Shown here piece by piece: positions 43,871 through 55,395 of a stretch of 64,000 nt of DNA. A program made the translations under genes and the position numbers. Numbering within the stretch: the first letter of the stretch is position 1; each line of letters begins with the position of its first letter. The stretch covers positions 1,597,501 through 1,661,500 of the forward strand of contig NC_082408.1 of NCBI RefSeq assembly GCF_004011695.2, read 5' to 3'. The DNA is from Ascochyta rabiei (taxonomy: Eukaryota; Ascomycota; Dothideomycetes; Pleosporales; Didymellaceae). The notes beneath the pieces are model-generated. The model was given only the letters and a program-made list of their open reading frames with translations. It had not been told where the DNA came from and did not search any database.

Positions 43871-45224
43871 GGCATCCAGCACTGCGTACTCAACAGCGAC
43901 ACAGATACGCGTCAAGGTCAAATTCGAGAATGCAAACAACGAACAAAGGACAAAGAAACAAAGGCAGGAATGTGCAGCTTGTCAAAGGGACATATGAAAC
44001 ATGTGCAACCACATTTGCCGCATCTACCTTTTGTTATCATGACCTTGGGCGCAACGCCACGCCGCACAGCCTAATCTGTCATCGGCGACATGTCAAGTAT
44101 AAGCGGCCAGCTCGGGGGCTGGAAGACACTGCTCGCCATCTCAGCCGCCCCCGTGTACAGTAGCTGGAGCATCAGCAACTAACACAGGGACTGCAAGGCC
44201 ATTGACGGCTTTCAAGTGGTCTTACACACAGCTGCGGGGTATATTTAGCTCACCAGCTGGCGCGTGGTGTGCTGACATCCGCCTCGAGTTGCTCGAGCCA
44301 AGAAGTGACCGAATAGGCCAAGTTACAATAGATCCTGTACTCGACTGAAGGGTTCGAAATTCGAGCCCTGATAGTGAAAAATGTGGAGGCCTAAGTGGGT
44401 GTGGATGCAATCACGGGCTGGTAATCCCTGCATGATCGGGGACGTCTGGGGAGTTACTGACGCCACAAGCGCAATTTAGTGTAACGTCGGCGACTATCTG
44501 TGAGGCCGCACTATACACCTGCAAATAGAAGCCTGAGAATGATGCACTGCGCTTCGTCGGAATTGTACCCCGGACAGGAGGTTCGCCAATCCTCAGAGGA
44601 ATCGAAGGATCTTGGAGGATTGTGGTGGCGCATTCGAAGCAGGTGTTGGTGCTGCATACCCTCCATATTGTCATGCTTCCCGAAGACTTGTTCGATACAG
44701 CAAGGGAAAAAGAGAACAGCTTGGTTGCACTTACTAACAAGATAAGCAGTCTCCGGGGTTCGTCAATTCAGTTGCGTCCAAGAGCCGGTGTCTACGGCAT
44801 ATCCGTGCGCCACGCTGTGTAACGTCGCCGAGTTGCCGTAAGGCTGGCTGGCCGCATTTGCACCTGGCCCCCAAACTTCCCCATATAGCAAGCTGAGCGT
44901 CGTGCCGAAAAGTCAGTCTTCAAAGTTTGATTCGTTATTCGTGGGCGTGCTGAGTATGGGGCTAGATGGTCGCGGCTTGTGGGTGCTCGAGCCAGGGTGG
45001 TCGCATAAAAGATTGTAGAGGGTCAATCTACGCATTTGCTTCTTTCATCCGAAACAGAACCGTGGTACCTTTTTCGGATGCGGCTTTGTTCGGTGCGACG
45101 CGCACGCAATGGTGGCAAAGACTCCCCTGAATTGCGGAAGAAGCAAACATCTAATTGTATTGGCAATTATGCACGCTTGCAAACAATTTACGATCAACAA
45201 CATCATGGTCTTTACATCTTCGAC
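43871..45224. other. Spacer between ABCG transporter and Sec8
   Basis: 1.35 kb, the ABCG promoter plus Sec8 3' region. No credible ORF. It contains a near-palindrome GGGTTCGAAATTCGAGCCC (44352-44370) and, 100 bp before it, TAGCTCACCAGCTGG, which resemble Pol III B and A boxes but do not fold into a tRNA. Confidence 0.45.
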
Positions 45225-48200
45225 CTAGTACATAAACTCACTAATCTCCAGTAACTGCGCATCTCTCTCCCTCTGGGCGTGCACAACTGCCTCTCTTCTC
45301 TCATCACTCAGTCTCTCTTTGTAGGTTAATTCCAACAACCGTTTGACTTTCTCCTGAGTAAACATCTCCCTCGCCAAGCCTTGCAATCCAAAGCCCTTGC
45401 CATGCTCCTTGGCCCTCGCAACGATCGACGCCGGGCCTGCAGTGAAAAGATCGAAGAACAAGGCAATGTTGGGAAGGGAAGCACCATCTTCTATGTTCTT
45501 AAGGTTTTGCTGGAGGACTAGCATGTTGAGTTGCATGAGCGCGCAGCCGTTGGCATTCATATCATCGAGCTTCGAGGTGCAGAGGGAGAGAAGGTAGATG
45601 TCCATCAGCGCCGCGAGGCCGGATGTAATCAGCGCATACGAGGATGCAGGGATGTAGGTGCTGACTTCGGTGTCGAAAGCAACAAGGTGCGCGTTCAGTG
45701 TGAGGATTGCGGGGTCAGGGTCGCCAAGGATTGAATCGATGGTTATCGCGGGCCGGACTGATGTGTTGAGGGAGAAGAGGATAGTGGTTCGGATTGAGAG
45801 GTGCAATGTACGCAGGACGCAGGTGCTGAGGGCCTGGTAGGTAGACACTACGCTGTCGAACTCACTGACAGGATTGGTTAGTGCATATCATGTGTTGTGC
45901 TAGGGTAGACTTACGCTGCGGTCTCTTGATTTAATGGGAGGTACACGGGTGCGCCTTCTGACCTCGGCTCCGAGGACGAGAGAAGTGTCCACCGTCGGTT
46001 GTGGCGTTGACTGCCGGGCTCGATGCGTGTCGAGTCTGTTGCCCGGTCGCTGATGTGCCGTAATCGGGCAATCTTAGTTGATAACCATTTCATGCTAGTG
46101 TACAGTAGACAAAGACTCGCAAGGGTCTTTTTGTCTTGTATTATGTCGCCTTGGTCGAGTGGCTCCTGCTCTATCGTTGGTAGGAGGAGGCTTGTTTCCT
46201 GCTCCACAAGAGTGTTGAAATTGATGGCATCCTTGGGATCTGTTTGGAAAATCTGGTTGACAAGGTCCTCCATTTCTGCAGATTCAGCCCATGCAGCAGG
46301 CGCCTTCAGTTTCCGTCCAGTCGCCGTAGGAGTTCCTCGGCTGACAAGAGTCTGATACCAGCTTGTACACTTCCGTGCATAGGTCTCCATCTGGCGAACG
46401 ATGAGCTGCGAGAAGGCTTGGTCGTGCGGCAGGTTATCCAGCATCTTGCAAAAGGCGGAGATAAGAGTGAGGAAATTCACAGTACCCTATGTAATCAGCA
46501 AGGGAGTAGCAGCAGATACAGAGATTGGTGTACCTTGAAGATGGGCTTCTTCGAGTGTTTCGTCCAGTGCGGATCCTCTTGATAGGAATCGACCTCGACG
46601 TAGGCTTGTGCACATAGCTCAACTAATGTTTCATCCAGTTGGGGATGGAATACGTTCACCAGGAAATCGTCAAGGAAGGACGTCAGCGTACTCATGACGA
46701 TGTCTGAGCCCGTAGGTACAACCTCCTTTAATCTGTTCAGGAAGTCAAGCGATGGAGGAAGGAGAATACCCATGTTGAAGACACTCGGCTCTACCAGCAG
46801 CTTGTGGCCAGTTGCGTTGCCCTCAAGATTGTTGCTCGTACTTGTGGTGGTATTTTCTGTTCTCTTCGAGTCCGACACGAGTCCAGGGACTGATGTCTTC
46901 AGGATAAACTCCAAGTCTTCGCGCTCTTGTGCGATATCGACTGACTTAGTGTCCATGTCAGAGAGCTTAAACATTCGCTTGTTTCTATCACGAGGTGCTC
47001 GTGAGAAGGCGCTACCAATCGAAGTCTGCTTCTGGCCGGTTCTATAAGATGTCTCGCCATCTGTAGCTAAGTAGTCGTGAAGAAGGGAACGCATCTATAT
47101 TACTGTCAGCATACTGTTAGATGATCGACCTCAACAAGCCTACCTCGCTCTGGTACAATTTCCACAATTCCTTGAATCCCCGCGTCAGAGTGGCACTGGT
47201 GGTGGTGTCTCGGATGCCTTCCCTCCGGACAATACCCGCGACTACATCATGAACGACTCTGTGACTCTCAGCAATCGCCTCAAACCGAGCATATAGAGTC
47301 CAGAGTAGATCGTTGAGCAGTGTTGTGCGTATATCGTCACTCTCGATATCTGTTTTGGATTTACTGCCTTTCCTCGAGGCGTAAGCTCGTAGCGTGCTTG
47401 GGTGTCGTAGTGCAACCTCGTTGTGGGACTTCTCGACGACTTTGAACAGCTCAACGGGTAGTCTTTGTTCAATTGTATCGATTGCCAGCTCCAGGCGATT
47501 CATCTTGTTGAGAGATTCTACGACCAATCTAATGTATTGGAACGTGTCTGTCTCTGGGTTGTGCGTAGAATCATCCGTCATCTGTACATGTCAGCTGTGG
47601 TCGCTCAGCGGATCGAGCTTACATACCGATTCTGCAGCATCCAGGCCATCCAAAAAGTAGTACAGCAATCGGCCTCGCACGTCCGTTTGCGCCCTCTCCG
47701 AGACATCTCCTTTGAACTGATTCTGCGCGTATTCTTTCCACCTATCCTCGCAGTATGGTGACTTGAGATACAGGTGGCTATGAAGCTCTTCAATCAAGAT
47801 GTCAGTCAGTGACACTTCTTGGTTACTGAGGTATGTGCGCAAATCGGATAGGGCGCCGATGTTTTCCATCTCGGATTTGCGGATCATGCGCAAAGCGTCT
47901 TGCAGGACATCTACTGCCGTCAGGAAACGTTTTTCTGAGATGCGTGCCTCGAGCTTCTCTGGGACAAGCTGGAGTTGCTCGATGGTGTTTAGCATCTGGA
48001 TCATCTCGTCGTAGTTTTGAGATGCAGTCGCGAATTCCCGAAGCTCAGGTTTAGCAGTAGAGAGCTGGGATTTGGCAGAAGTCAGAGATGTCTTGAGGTT
48101 CCTCACGCGGTGCTGTGAGCTCTGCAGACTATTCTGGATCTGATGGAAGGTACCAATAGAGCTGTTGAAGCCCTGGTGGTGTTCATTGACGATTGCTTTG

Positions 48201-48889
48201 AGGGCCTGCTGGAGCTCTTGGTGTGACTGTTGAAACTGGTTGTACTGGTCCGCCAGGCCCAGGGAGCTCGAGTCCATGAGTTTGAGCGCGACCTCAATTG
48301 GCACGCACGCGTTTCCTGTCATGAAGTCCCAATTGTCCTGGATGTACTTGATAACCTCTTCAATGCGCTGGCTGCTGGGACCGTAGTTCTGCTGCCCACC
48401 GGGTCTGCTTCGGCTCCTATCTGCAGTGTCTCCGTACCTTCCCACGCTGCGTGGTGGTACTGGCATGCGCTCGATGCTGGTGGGGCGTGTAACCTGGGGT
48501 GCATCTTGGCTGCGGTCCTGGCTGCGGTCCTGGCCACGCTCCTGATTGCGTGGCTGGAATCCACCATAGCCTCCTGGCCGCCGCTCTCTTTCTCTCTCGC
48601 CACTCGGTCGTGGTGCATAGCTGTCTTCGGTAGGGGTTATGCCTCCGTAGCCACCTGGCCTGCGCTGTCGGTCGGTGCTTGGTCGTGATGGGGACCCGGA
48701 CTCGTTGTCTGCTGCGTTCATGCCACCGTAACCACCCGGCCTCCTTCTTGATTCTCCACTGGGCCGCCCTGCATAGTCGTCGTTGGCTGCGCCGTAGGCT
48801 CCATAGGCTCCATTGCCGTTGTAGTTCTCGTTGCCGTTGGTGTAGCCTCCGTTAGCCCCCGCCCGCGAGTAGCCAGGGTCGCGCGACAT
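45225..48889 (-). CDS. sec8: Exocyst complex subunit Sec8
   Basis: Subunit of the octameric tether that docks secretory vesicles at the plasma membrane at hyphal tips and septa. Five exons: 48889..47627, 47581..47144, 47094..46534, 46486..45915 and 45864..45225; 1157 residues. The Sec8 core begins around RIEEVIKYIQDNWDFMTGNA and runs through a coiled-coil region (DQYNQFQQSHQELQQALKAI) and the ELREFATASQNYDEMIQML block, all typical. The first ~165 residues are an added disordered region rich in Gly, Arg, Tyr and Asn, with three copies of RRPGGYGG and a DRSQDRSQD repeat. This extension is what makes the protein longer than yeast Sec8. Divergent with Ctr9 across a 608-bp spacer. Confidence 0.94.
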
Positions 48890-49497
48890 GGTGGCTCAGA
48901 GGTCGCCGCGTTGTGTGTGTCGTATGCGAGGTCGTTGTAATGTCATCCTGTGTGCGGAGCTCGAGTATCACCTGGCATGCGTGTCCATTGCGGGGAGTTC
49001 GGGGGAGCTCGATGAGACAGCACGGATCACTTGTCGCAGCCAACAGGCGACGATGAGCACGCCAAGCCTCGACGGGTGAAGGGCGTGTTGTAAACTCGCA
49101 GACGGCGTTTGACTGCGACCCAAACCAACGGCTGGTTCCGGAGCGTTCGACGTCAATTGCACTCGCTGGGGCTGCTGTGTCGTGACTTCCCCGTCGATCC
49201 AGCGTTGCGCCAAGCTTTCCTCCTTCCGCTCTGTCTCCGCTCTCTGTCTCCGCCCTCCGCCCTCCGCCCCCCAAGTTTCTCCGAGTCGCGTTGGCGTTGG
49301 GAGCTCTGCCATCTGCCATCTCGCGATTCTTTGTGCAGCCATCGACGACCACGGCAACCAACTCCGTCGTGCCGTCTGTCCATCGCCTGTGCCCTGCGAT
49401 TGCTATGCTGCACTGACAGCGTCGCCTCCATTCCATCCACCGTTCCTCCAATTACTCCATCTTCGAAAGCGCCCGACCGCGTCACGGAGCGCTCGCC
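48890..49497. promoter_or_regulatory. Bidirectional promoter of Sec8 and Ctr9
   Basis: 608 bp between two divergent starts of essential genes. GC-rich with pyrimidine-rich patches (CTCCGCCCTCCGCCC near 49250) on the Ctr9 side. No TATA box. ORFs on both strands here are readings of the biased composition. Confidence 0.6.
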
Positions 49498-52400
49498 ATG
49501 TCGGCCGTCTACACCAACGGCGCGAACGGCGTGAACGGCGCAGACAAGATGTTCCCTCCGCCGCGATACTCGGACGTGCCCAGCGCCATCACCGTGTCCG
49601 TCGCCGAGGCCGGAGACACCATCGACGTCGAGATCGCGCTCGACGAGGACATCCAGGACGACCCCACGGAGCTTTGCACGCTGCTGGAGACGGAGAACAG
49701 TCTAAAGTCGACGTGGGTGCAAGTCGCCGTCGCCTATGCCAAGCACAAGAAGCTGCACGTCGCCATCGACGTGCTCAGCCAGGCTGTCAATGCCTTCGGG
49801 CGGGCACGCCCCGAGGACCGCCTCAGCATCCTCAACGGCCTCTGCTGGTTGTATCTGCTCAAGTGCCGTGAGGCCCCACGTCTGAAGCAAGACGCGCCCT
49901 CTGACCCCGACGTCAAGACCAAGGACTTCTACATGCAGGCAGCCACCAGCGTCCTCAACGATGCCTCGCGCATCAACCCCTCGTACTCCCCGCTTTTCCT
50001 CGCCCGCGGTGTCCTGTACCTCCTCCGCGCCTCGCTGCAAGCGCCCGCGACCGCCGCTGGCCCAAACGCCATCAGCCCAGAGCGTATGGAGACGCTGAAG
50101 CAGGCCGCAAAGTGCTTCGAGGATGCCTTGCGAACGTCAGGCGGAAAGAACCTCATGGCGAAGATGGGCAAGGCGCGCGTCAGCTATTCCATGGGCAGAT
50201 ATGCAGAGGCTCTGAAGCTGTATCAGGGCATCATGGAGAGCTCGCCCGACCTCATCGACCCCGACCCGCGCATCGGCATTGGCTGCTGCTTCTGGCAGCT
50301 CGGCTTCAAGGACGACGCTGCGAGCGCCTGGGAACGATCTCTCGAACTGAATCCGACCTCGAAAGTGGCAACCGTCTTGCTCGGTGTATACAACTTCCAG
50401 CTTACCGCCCAGCTCCCGCCTTCGGACCCCACCTTCGGCAGGCTAGTCAAGAAGGCGCTGAACGAATACGTCATGCCCGCCATGAAGATGGACAATCAGT
50501 TTCCTCTGACCTGCGCAACTCTTGGGAGCTGGTTCATCATCAGAAAGGACTTCAACAAGGTCGAGGCGCTGTCGAGACGTGCCATCGAGTTGACCGATGT
50601 GAATGCGATTGCCAGTGATGGATGGTACCAGCTTGCAAGGAAAGAGCACCACCAGGAGAACTCGGCAAAGGCCGCAGAGTTCTACGCCAAATCTGACGGC
50701 GCTCGTGGAGGTGATGAGCGTGGCTATATCCCGGCCAAATTTGGCTTGGCTCAGATGAACGTCTTGATGAACAACTTTGATGGCGCTAAGTTCCGACTCG
50801 AAAAGATCCTCCAACAACAGCCGACTCTAGAAGCACAGACACTGTTGGGCACTTTGTACGCTGAAGATGTTTTCAACGCCCAGGCCAACAAGTCTACCGA
50901 TGACAAGTCTGCCGAGCTGAAAAAGGCGCTTCGGTACCTTGAAGATGTGCAAAAAGCTTGGAGAGATCCCAAAAGGAAGGCCATACCGGACCAATCCGTG
51001 CTGCTGAACCTTGCTAGGCTTTACGAAGCTGACCACCCTGACAGGAGTCTGAGGTGTCTCGAGGAGGTTGAGCAGATGGAATTAGACGCTATTCCAGAAG
51101 AAGACCATCCGCAGGGAATCGAAGATGAGGTGGAATTGAAGTCTGCTCTTCGCGAACTGCTTCCACCTCAGCTCCTTAACAACATGGCTTGCTTCCACTA
51201 CCAGGCTGAGCGTTTCGTTCGCGCCAGGGAGCTGTTCCAAGCTGCTCTCAACGCCTGTGTCAAGGCGGCCTCCCGCGACGAGACGATCGACACTGATGCG
51301 CTTGTCACATCGATCAGCTACAACCTCGGCCGAACTTACGAGTCTGAGGGCATGTTAGACGAGGCAAAGGGGGTTTACGAAGGACTGCTTAAGCGACATA
51401 GCGATTACATTGATGCCCGCATCCGACTGACGTACATTTCGCTGCGCCAGAGTCCCGGCGATGCGGGTCCCAAGGCACTCAAGCAGCTTTTCAAGGACAA
51501 CGAAGAGAATGTCGAAGTCCGAGCTCTGTTTGCGTGGTACAAGAACAAGTCGAAGGCGAAGACACTTAACTTTGGAGAGGATGAAGAGCAGCGGATACAC
51601 AAGCACACACTGCAAAGGTTCGACAAGCATGACCGGTACTCGCTCATGGGTATGGGCAATATCCAACTCAGCATCGCCCGTGAGCTACCCAGAGGCTCTG
51701 AGCAGGAGAAGGAGAAGCGCCGAAAAACTTATGAGCGAGCAGTCGAGTTTTTTGACAAAGTACTGCAGCTCGATCCCAAGAATGCATACGCAGCACAGGG
51801 TATCGCAATCGCTCTGGTTGAGGACAAAAAGGACTTTGCCGGCGCTCTACAGATCTTCAGCAAGGTCAAGGAAACACTCAGAGACTACAGCGTGTACGTG
51901 AACTTGGGACACACGTACGCCGAGATCAAACAATACGCTCGTGCTATCGAGAATGTAAGTCCATCACCATAGCAGACATTGTTTCTGATCTGACAATACC
52001 CAGTACGAAGCAGCACTCTCAAAGGATAGGCAGAACGACCCCAAGATCCTTGCCTACCTCGGACGTACCTGGTACATGCGGGCGAAGCACGAGCGTAGTA
52101 TTTCAGCCTACAGGACTGCGCTTGACTACGCCAAACAAGCACTCAAACTGGTGCCTTCTGATCTTGGATCCCAGTTCAACGTGGCTTTCCTCCAGTTCCA
52201 GATCGCGCAACAGATGATCAATCTGGCAGAAGGGCAACGAACCCTCGAGGAAGTCAACGAGGCGACCGAGGGTCTACAGGCTGCTGTTGCAGCGCTCGAC
52301 AGTATTTCCAAAGCAGAGAACCCGCCCTTCCCCCGAAACGATCTTACATCGCGTGCCAACATGGGGCGCAACACCATGGCGAACCAGCTCGAACGAGCGC

Positions 52401-53104
52401 GCACCAAACAGACAGCTTACGAGAATGAGACTACCAGCAAACTCGAGCAAGCCCGTAAGCTTCGTGAAGCAGAGATGCTTCGTCGCGAAGAGGAGAAGCG
52501 TAGAGTTGAAGAGGCAGCTCTCGAGAAGAAGCGCAAGATCCTGGAAGAGCAAGAGCGCATTGCGGCGCGAGATCGCGAGCTCATGGAGATGCGTGGCATG
52601 GACGAGCAAAGACGCATGGACGAGGATGACGACAGGGAGGCGAGGAAAGCTGAGCGCAAAGCGCGTGGTCCCAGAGGCAGCGGCAAGAGGAAGAAGAAGG
52701 CCGCGGCCGAAGATTCAGCAACAGACGGTGGTCTTTCCGATGACGAAGATGAGCCTCGATCTCGACGTCGCAGGACGACTGCTTCTGGGACAGAAGGCCT
52801 CAGCGACGAAGAGCGGCCGCGCGAGAAGAAGAAGAGGAAGCTTCAGCGCAAGAGCGAACCCACTGGCAAATACAAGTCTGCCGAGTTCATCGACGACGAC
52901 AGCGATGATGCTGAAGCTGCCGCCGACGACACTGCGAAGGCTGCTACGCCTGCAGGTGACGACAGCGCAGATGAGGGCGTTGCTGCGGCATCGAGGCCAC
53001 GCAAGGGCCGCAACGTCGTGGACGACGAAGACGAGGACGAGGACGAAGGCATCTCGGCGCCAAAGGCGAATGGCGATGTGGCCATGTCGGACGATGATGA
53101 GTAG
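49498..53104 (+). CDS. ctr9: Ctr9, TPR subunit of the PAF1 complex
   Basis: Scaffold of the PAF1 complex, which travels with RNA polymerase II and promotes H2B ubiquitination and H3K4 methylation. Exons 49498..51954 and 52004..53104 (49-nt intron), 1185 residues. Most of the protein is a TPR array (for example RAIENYEAALSKDRQNDPKI across the intron junction, AVEFFDKVLQLDPKNAYAAQ, MGRYAEALKLYQGI). After the array comes a charged coiled coil (KLREAEMLRREEEKRRVEEA), then a Lys/Arg and Glu/Asp-rich tail ending MSDDDE, as in Ctr9 of other eukaryotes. The acidic N-terminal segment (VEIALDEDIQDDPTELC) is also typical. Confidence 0.95.
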
Positions 53105-53533
53105 ACGTGACCTTCAGAGCCTTTCAAGCTCTGTCAAACGCCAGGCCAGCGTCACGACTCGATCCTTGACCACCATTTCAAAGGAATGTTTGTGGAGAGA
53201 TGTATGGACCAGTGGATCGTTCGGTAGGACCACGGTCGTATCTGACTGATTTACATGGCTCCTATTCACACCTTGTATCTTGTATTGCTTGCATTAGCTA
53301 TGGCGTTCTCGGATGACCTGCGGTCAATTTGTATACCAGAAAAGGAACAGGATGGTTAGCTGTAGACTTGAAGAATGCCAGACACGTCGATGACGGTAGA
53401 TATGTGAGGCACTGGTCCAGAGTGAGGTGCTGTGTAGTGCCGCGGCCCGTCGATAGCGCGAACGTGTGCTTGGTACCAAGAAGACCAAGCAAAGCACGCA
53501 ATACGTGCATGCGCCTCTTTCGCAACGACGACA
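53105..53533. other. Spacer Ctr9 to PIG-P
   Basis: 429 bp holding the Ctr9 3' region and PIG-P promoter. No distinct element recognised. Confidence 0.4.
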
Positions 53534-54775
53534 ATGAGCTCGTCAAACAGAGGACAGGTTCCTCCAGGGTTCCAGTCGAAATCGACGCCCAACCTGCCGA
53601 CCCTAGCATCGCTCCAAGACGCGCGCGAGAGTGCTGCGCATCAACATGCACGCTCCGCCGTCTCTCCCCCGCGCATAACAAGCCCACGCTCCCCGCTGGC
53701 CAACGGACCAGCCTCCGTGGAAGACAAAGAAGATGAGGAGGAGGAGGACCCGTTCGCGCTAGAAGACTCGGAGGGGTCAGAGTCAGGAGTGGGTGAGGGT
53801 GAGGGTGAAGGTGGAGGGGAAGGTGAAGGAGATGGAGAAGGTGAAGGTGAAGGAGATGGAGAAGGTGAAGGTGAAGGAAAAGGAGAAGGAGATGGAAAGG
53901 GAGACGGAGACGGAGACGGAGACGCACATCAGGAAGTAGACAGTCCGGCCACGTCTCGTCCGCTGTACACGTCCCGCTCGCACACACAGCTGCCACGACA
54001 GCCTGCGACGGCGCTCTACCCTCCCTTCTACAACCGCCCACCAGTGCCGCTGCCACCCTCGCCGTCTCTGACGTCCCTCCTCCGCCCAGCCTTCAGCGCC
54101 GCAACCTCGCGCCCTACCACGCCCGACTCGTCTGATGTCGAGCTGCCGTCGGCGTACAGCCATGGCACCAACACGCCCACGTCGAGCACTACAAACCTCG
54201 CGCGCATCACCAACTCGGCACGCAACGCGCCCACCGTTCCGCGCGCCTCGCCCAAGGTGCCCACCTACGAGTACTACGGCTTCGCAGTCTACCTGGGCAG
54301 CTCGGCCGCCTTCCTCATGTACATCCTGTGGGCCTATGTGCCTGCGCCTCTGCTGCATCAGATGGGCATCTGGTGGTACCCGGACCGTTGGTGGGCCCTC
54401 GCCGTGCCCTGCTGGCTGGTCGCGCTCGTCATCTACATCTACGTCGCGCTCGCTAGCTACAACACGCGCTACCTCACGCTGCCGCTCAATAGCTGCGAGA
54501 ACCTGGTTGACGAAACCGCACAGGTCGCTGTCGTGGACCGCAAGACACGGCAGATAGCGCGCAGCCCAGTCTTTGGCATTGACCGCACCAACACCAACAC
54601 CAGCGACCAAGACGCCTCCAACCGATCAGTCGGTCGCAGTGATTCCTTCTCAGCATACCAGTTTAGCGCCGACGAATCCGTGGATTGGAAGAGCATCTGG
54701 AACGTGGGCACCGACGCAGTCATGGACGTGCCCATTGGCGGGGTCTGCGAAATCCTGTACGGAGGTGACCGGTAA
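53534..54775 (+). CDS. gpi19: PIG-P/Gpi19-type subunit of GPI-GlcNAc transferase
   Basis: Subunit of the ER enzyme that starts GPI-anchor synthesis by adding GlcNAc to phosphatidylinositol. 413 residues, no intron. The PIG-P domain starts at YEYYGFAVYLGSSAAF, with two membrane helices (AAFLMYILWAYV and ALAVPCWLVALVIYIYVALA) separated by the conserved HQMGIWWYPDRWWALA loop, and ends with DAVMDVPIGGVCEILYG. The ~250-residue N-terminal extension is disordered and contains a Gly-Glu/Asp repeat (about 80-135) coded by an imperfect GGTGAAGGAGATGGAGAA-type tract. Yeast Gpi19 is only ~140 residues; extended N-termini occur in filamentous fungi. The start is the first ATG after the spacer. Confidence 0.92.
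   Translation: MSSSNRGQVPPGFQSKSTPNLPTLASLQDARESAAHQHARSAVSPPRITSPRSPLANGPASVEDKEDEEEEDPFALEDSEGSESGVGEGEGEGGGEGEGDGEGEGEGDGEGEGEGKGEGDGKGDGDGDGDAHQEVDSPATSRPLYTSRSHTQLPRQPATALYPPFYNRPPVPLPPSPSLTSLLRPAFSAATSRPTTPDSSDVELPSAYSHGTNTPTSSTTNLARITNSARNAPTVPRASPKVPTYEYYGFAVYLGSSAAFLMYILWAYVPAPLLHQMGIWWYPDRWWALAVPCWLVALVIYIYVALASYNTRYLTLPLNSCENLVDETAQVAVVDRKTRQIARSPVFGIDRTNTNTSDQDASNRSVGRSDSFSAYQFSADESVDWKSIWNVGTDAVMDVPIGGVCEILYGGDR
53786..53935 (+). repeat. Imperfect GGTGAAGGAGATGGA-type coding repeat
   Basis: About 150 bp of 6-bp units (GGTGAA, GGAGAT, GGAGAA, GGAGAC) in frame, coding Gly-Glu/Asp/Lys dipeptides within PIG-P. Length is likely variable between strains. On the other strand it gives a false long ORF. 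Confidence 0.9.
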
Positions 54776-55395
54776 CTGCATGCACTGTCATCGACATTGT
54801 TATCGAATCAGGCATGCTTGTCACGGCCAGTCCTTTCTTGAGAGTTCCTGTGGGTACTCCAACCCCCACCCTGGTAGCCCCTCCCGACCTTCGGAAATAC
54901 CATGCAACAACAGACGCAAACATCCAATCCAGAAGCTCGTCGTCCACATGGCAGCGGGGCGCTGCCGTGCTATCACTAAGCTCCATGGTATCCGGCCAAA
55001 GTAGTGTACACGTCCGTTCAAATCGGGATTAGGCGCCGATGCCGTAAAAGTGACGTTTGATAAGTTTCACCTATCAGCTCTGAAGAAAACGCTGACACAG
55101 CGCCCATGCGGCCTTTGCTCTGATTAGCAATCCGTACTTTTGACGATTTTGCAGTTCACTCATGTACACTAATTATGCCGCCATGGCAGGCGGAGCTTTT
55201 GCACGTCTCCTCGGCAGCGGCAGAGCTTGAGCGATATCGTGCAGTCTATCGCGGTAGCTCGTGCTATAAGATGGCGGGGGGGTGCAGCTCTCGCACGATT
55301 CCTATCCCACTTCTCTCCATTGAAGGTTGACTTTTGCTCGAGTCAATCGCTGTCTTCCGTTGTTTGATACCCTCGTTGCTGTTCATCTGCACATC
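54776..55395. promoter_or_regulatory. Promoter region of the phosphatase-like gene
   Basis: 620 bp. A TATA-like CTATAAGATGG lies at 55263-55273, about 125 bp before the ATG, a plausible distance. A CT-rich leader (CTATCCCACTTCTCTCCATTG) follows at 55301-55321. Confidence 0.45.

Noticed and set aside
44240..44372. Pol III-like A box (TAGCTCACCAGCTGG) and B box (GGTTCGAAATTC)
   Set aside because: Spacing is about 100 bp and no cloverleaf with paired acceptor and T stems can be drawn, so a tRNA call is not supported.
53783..54610. Antisense ORF over PIG-P
   Set aside because: Produced by the hexanucleotide repeat and biased codons of the real gene.
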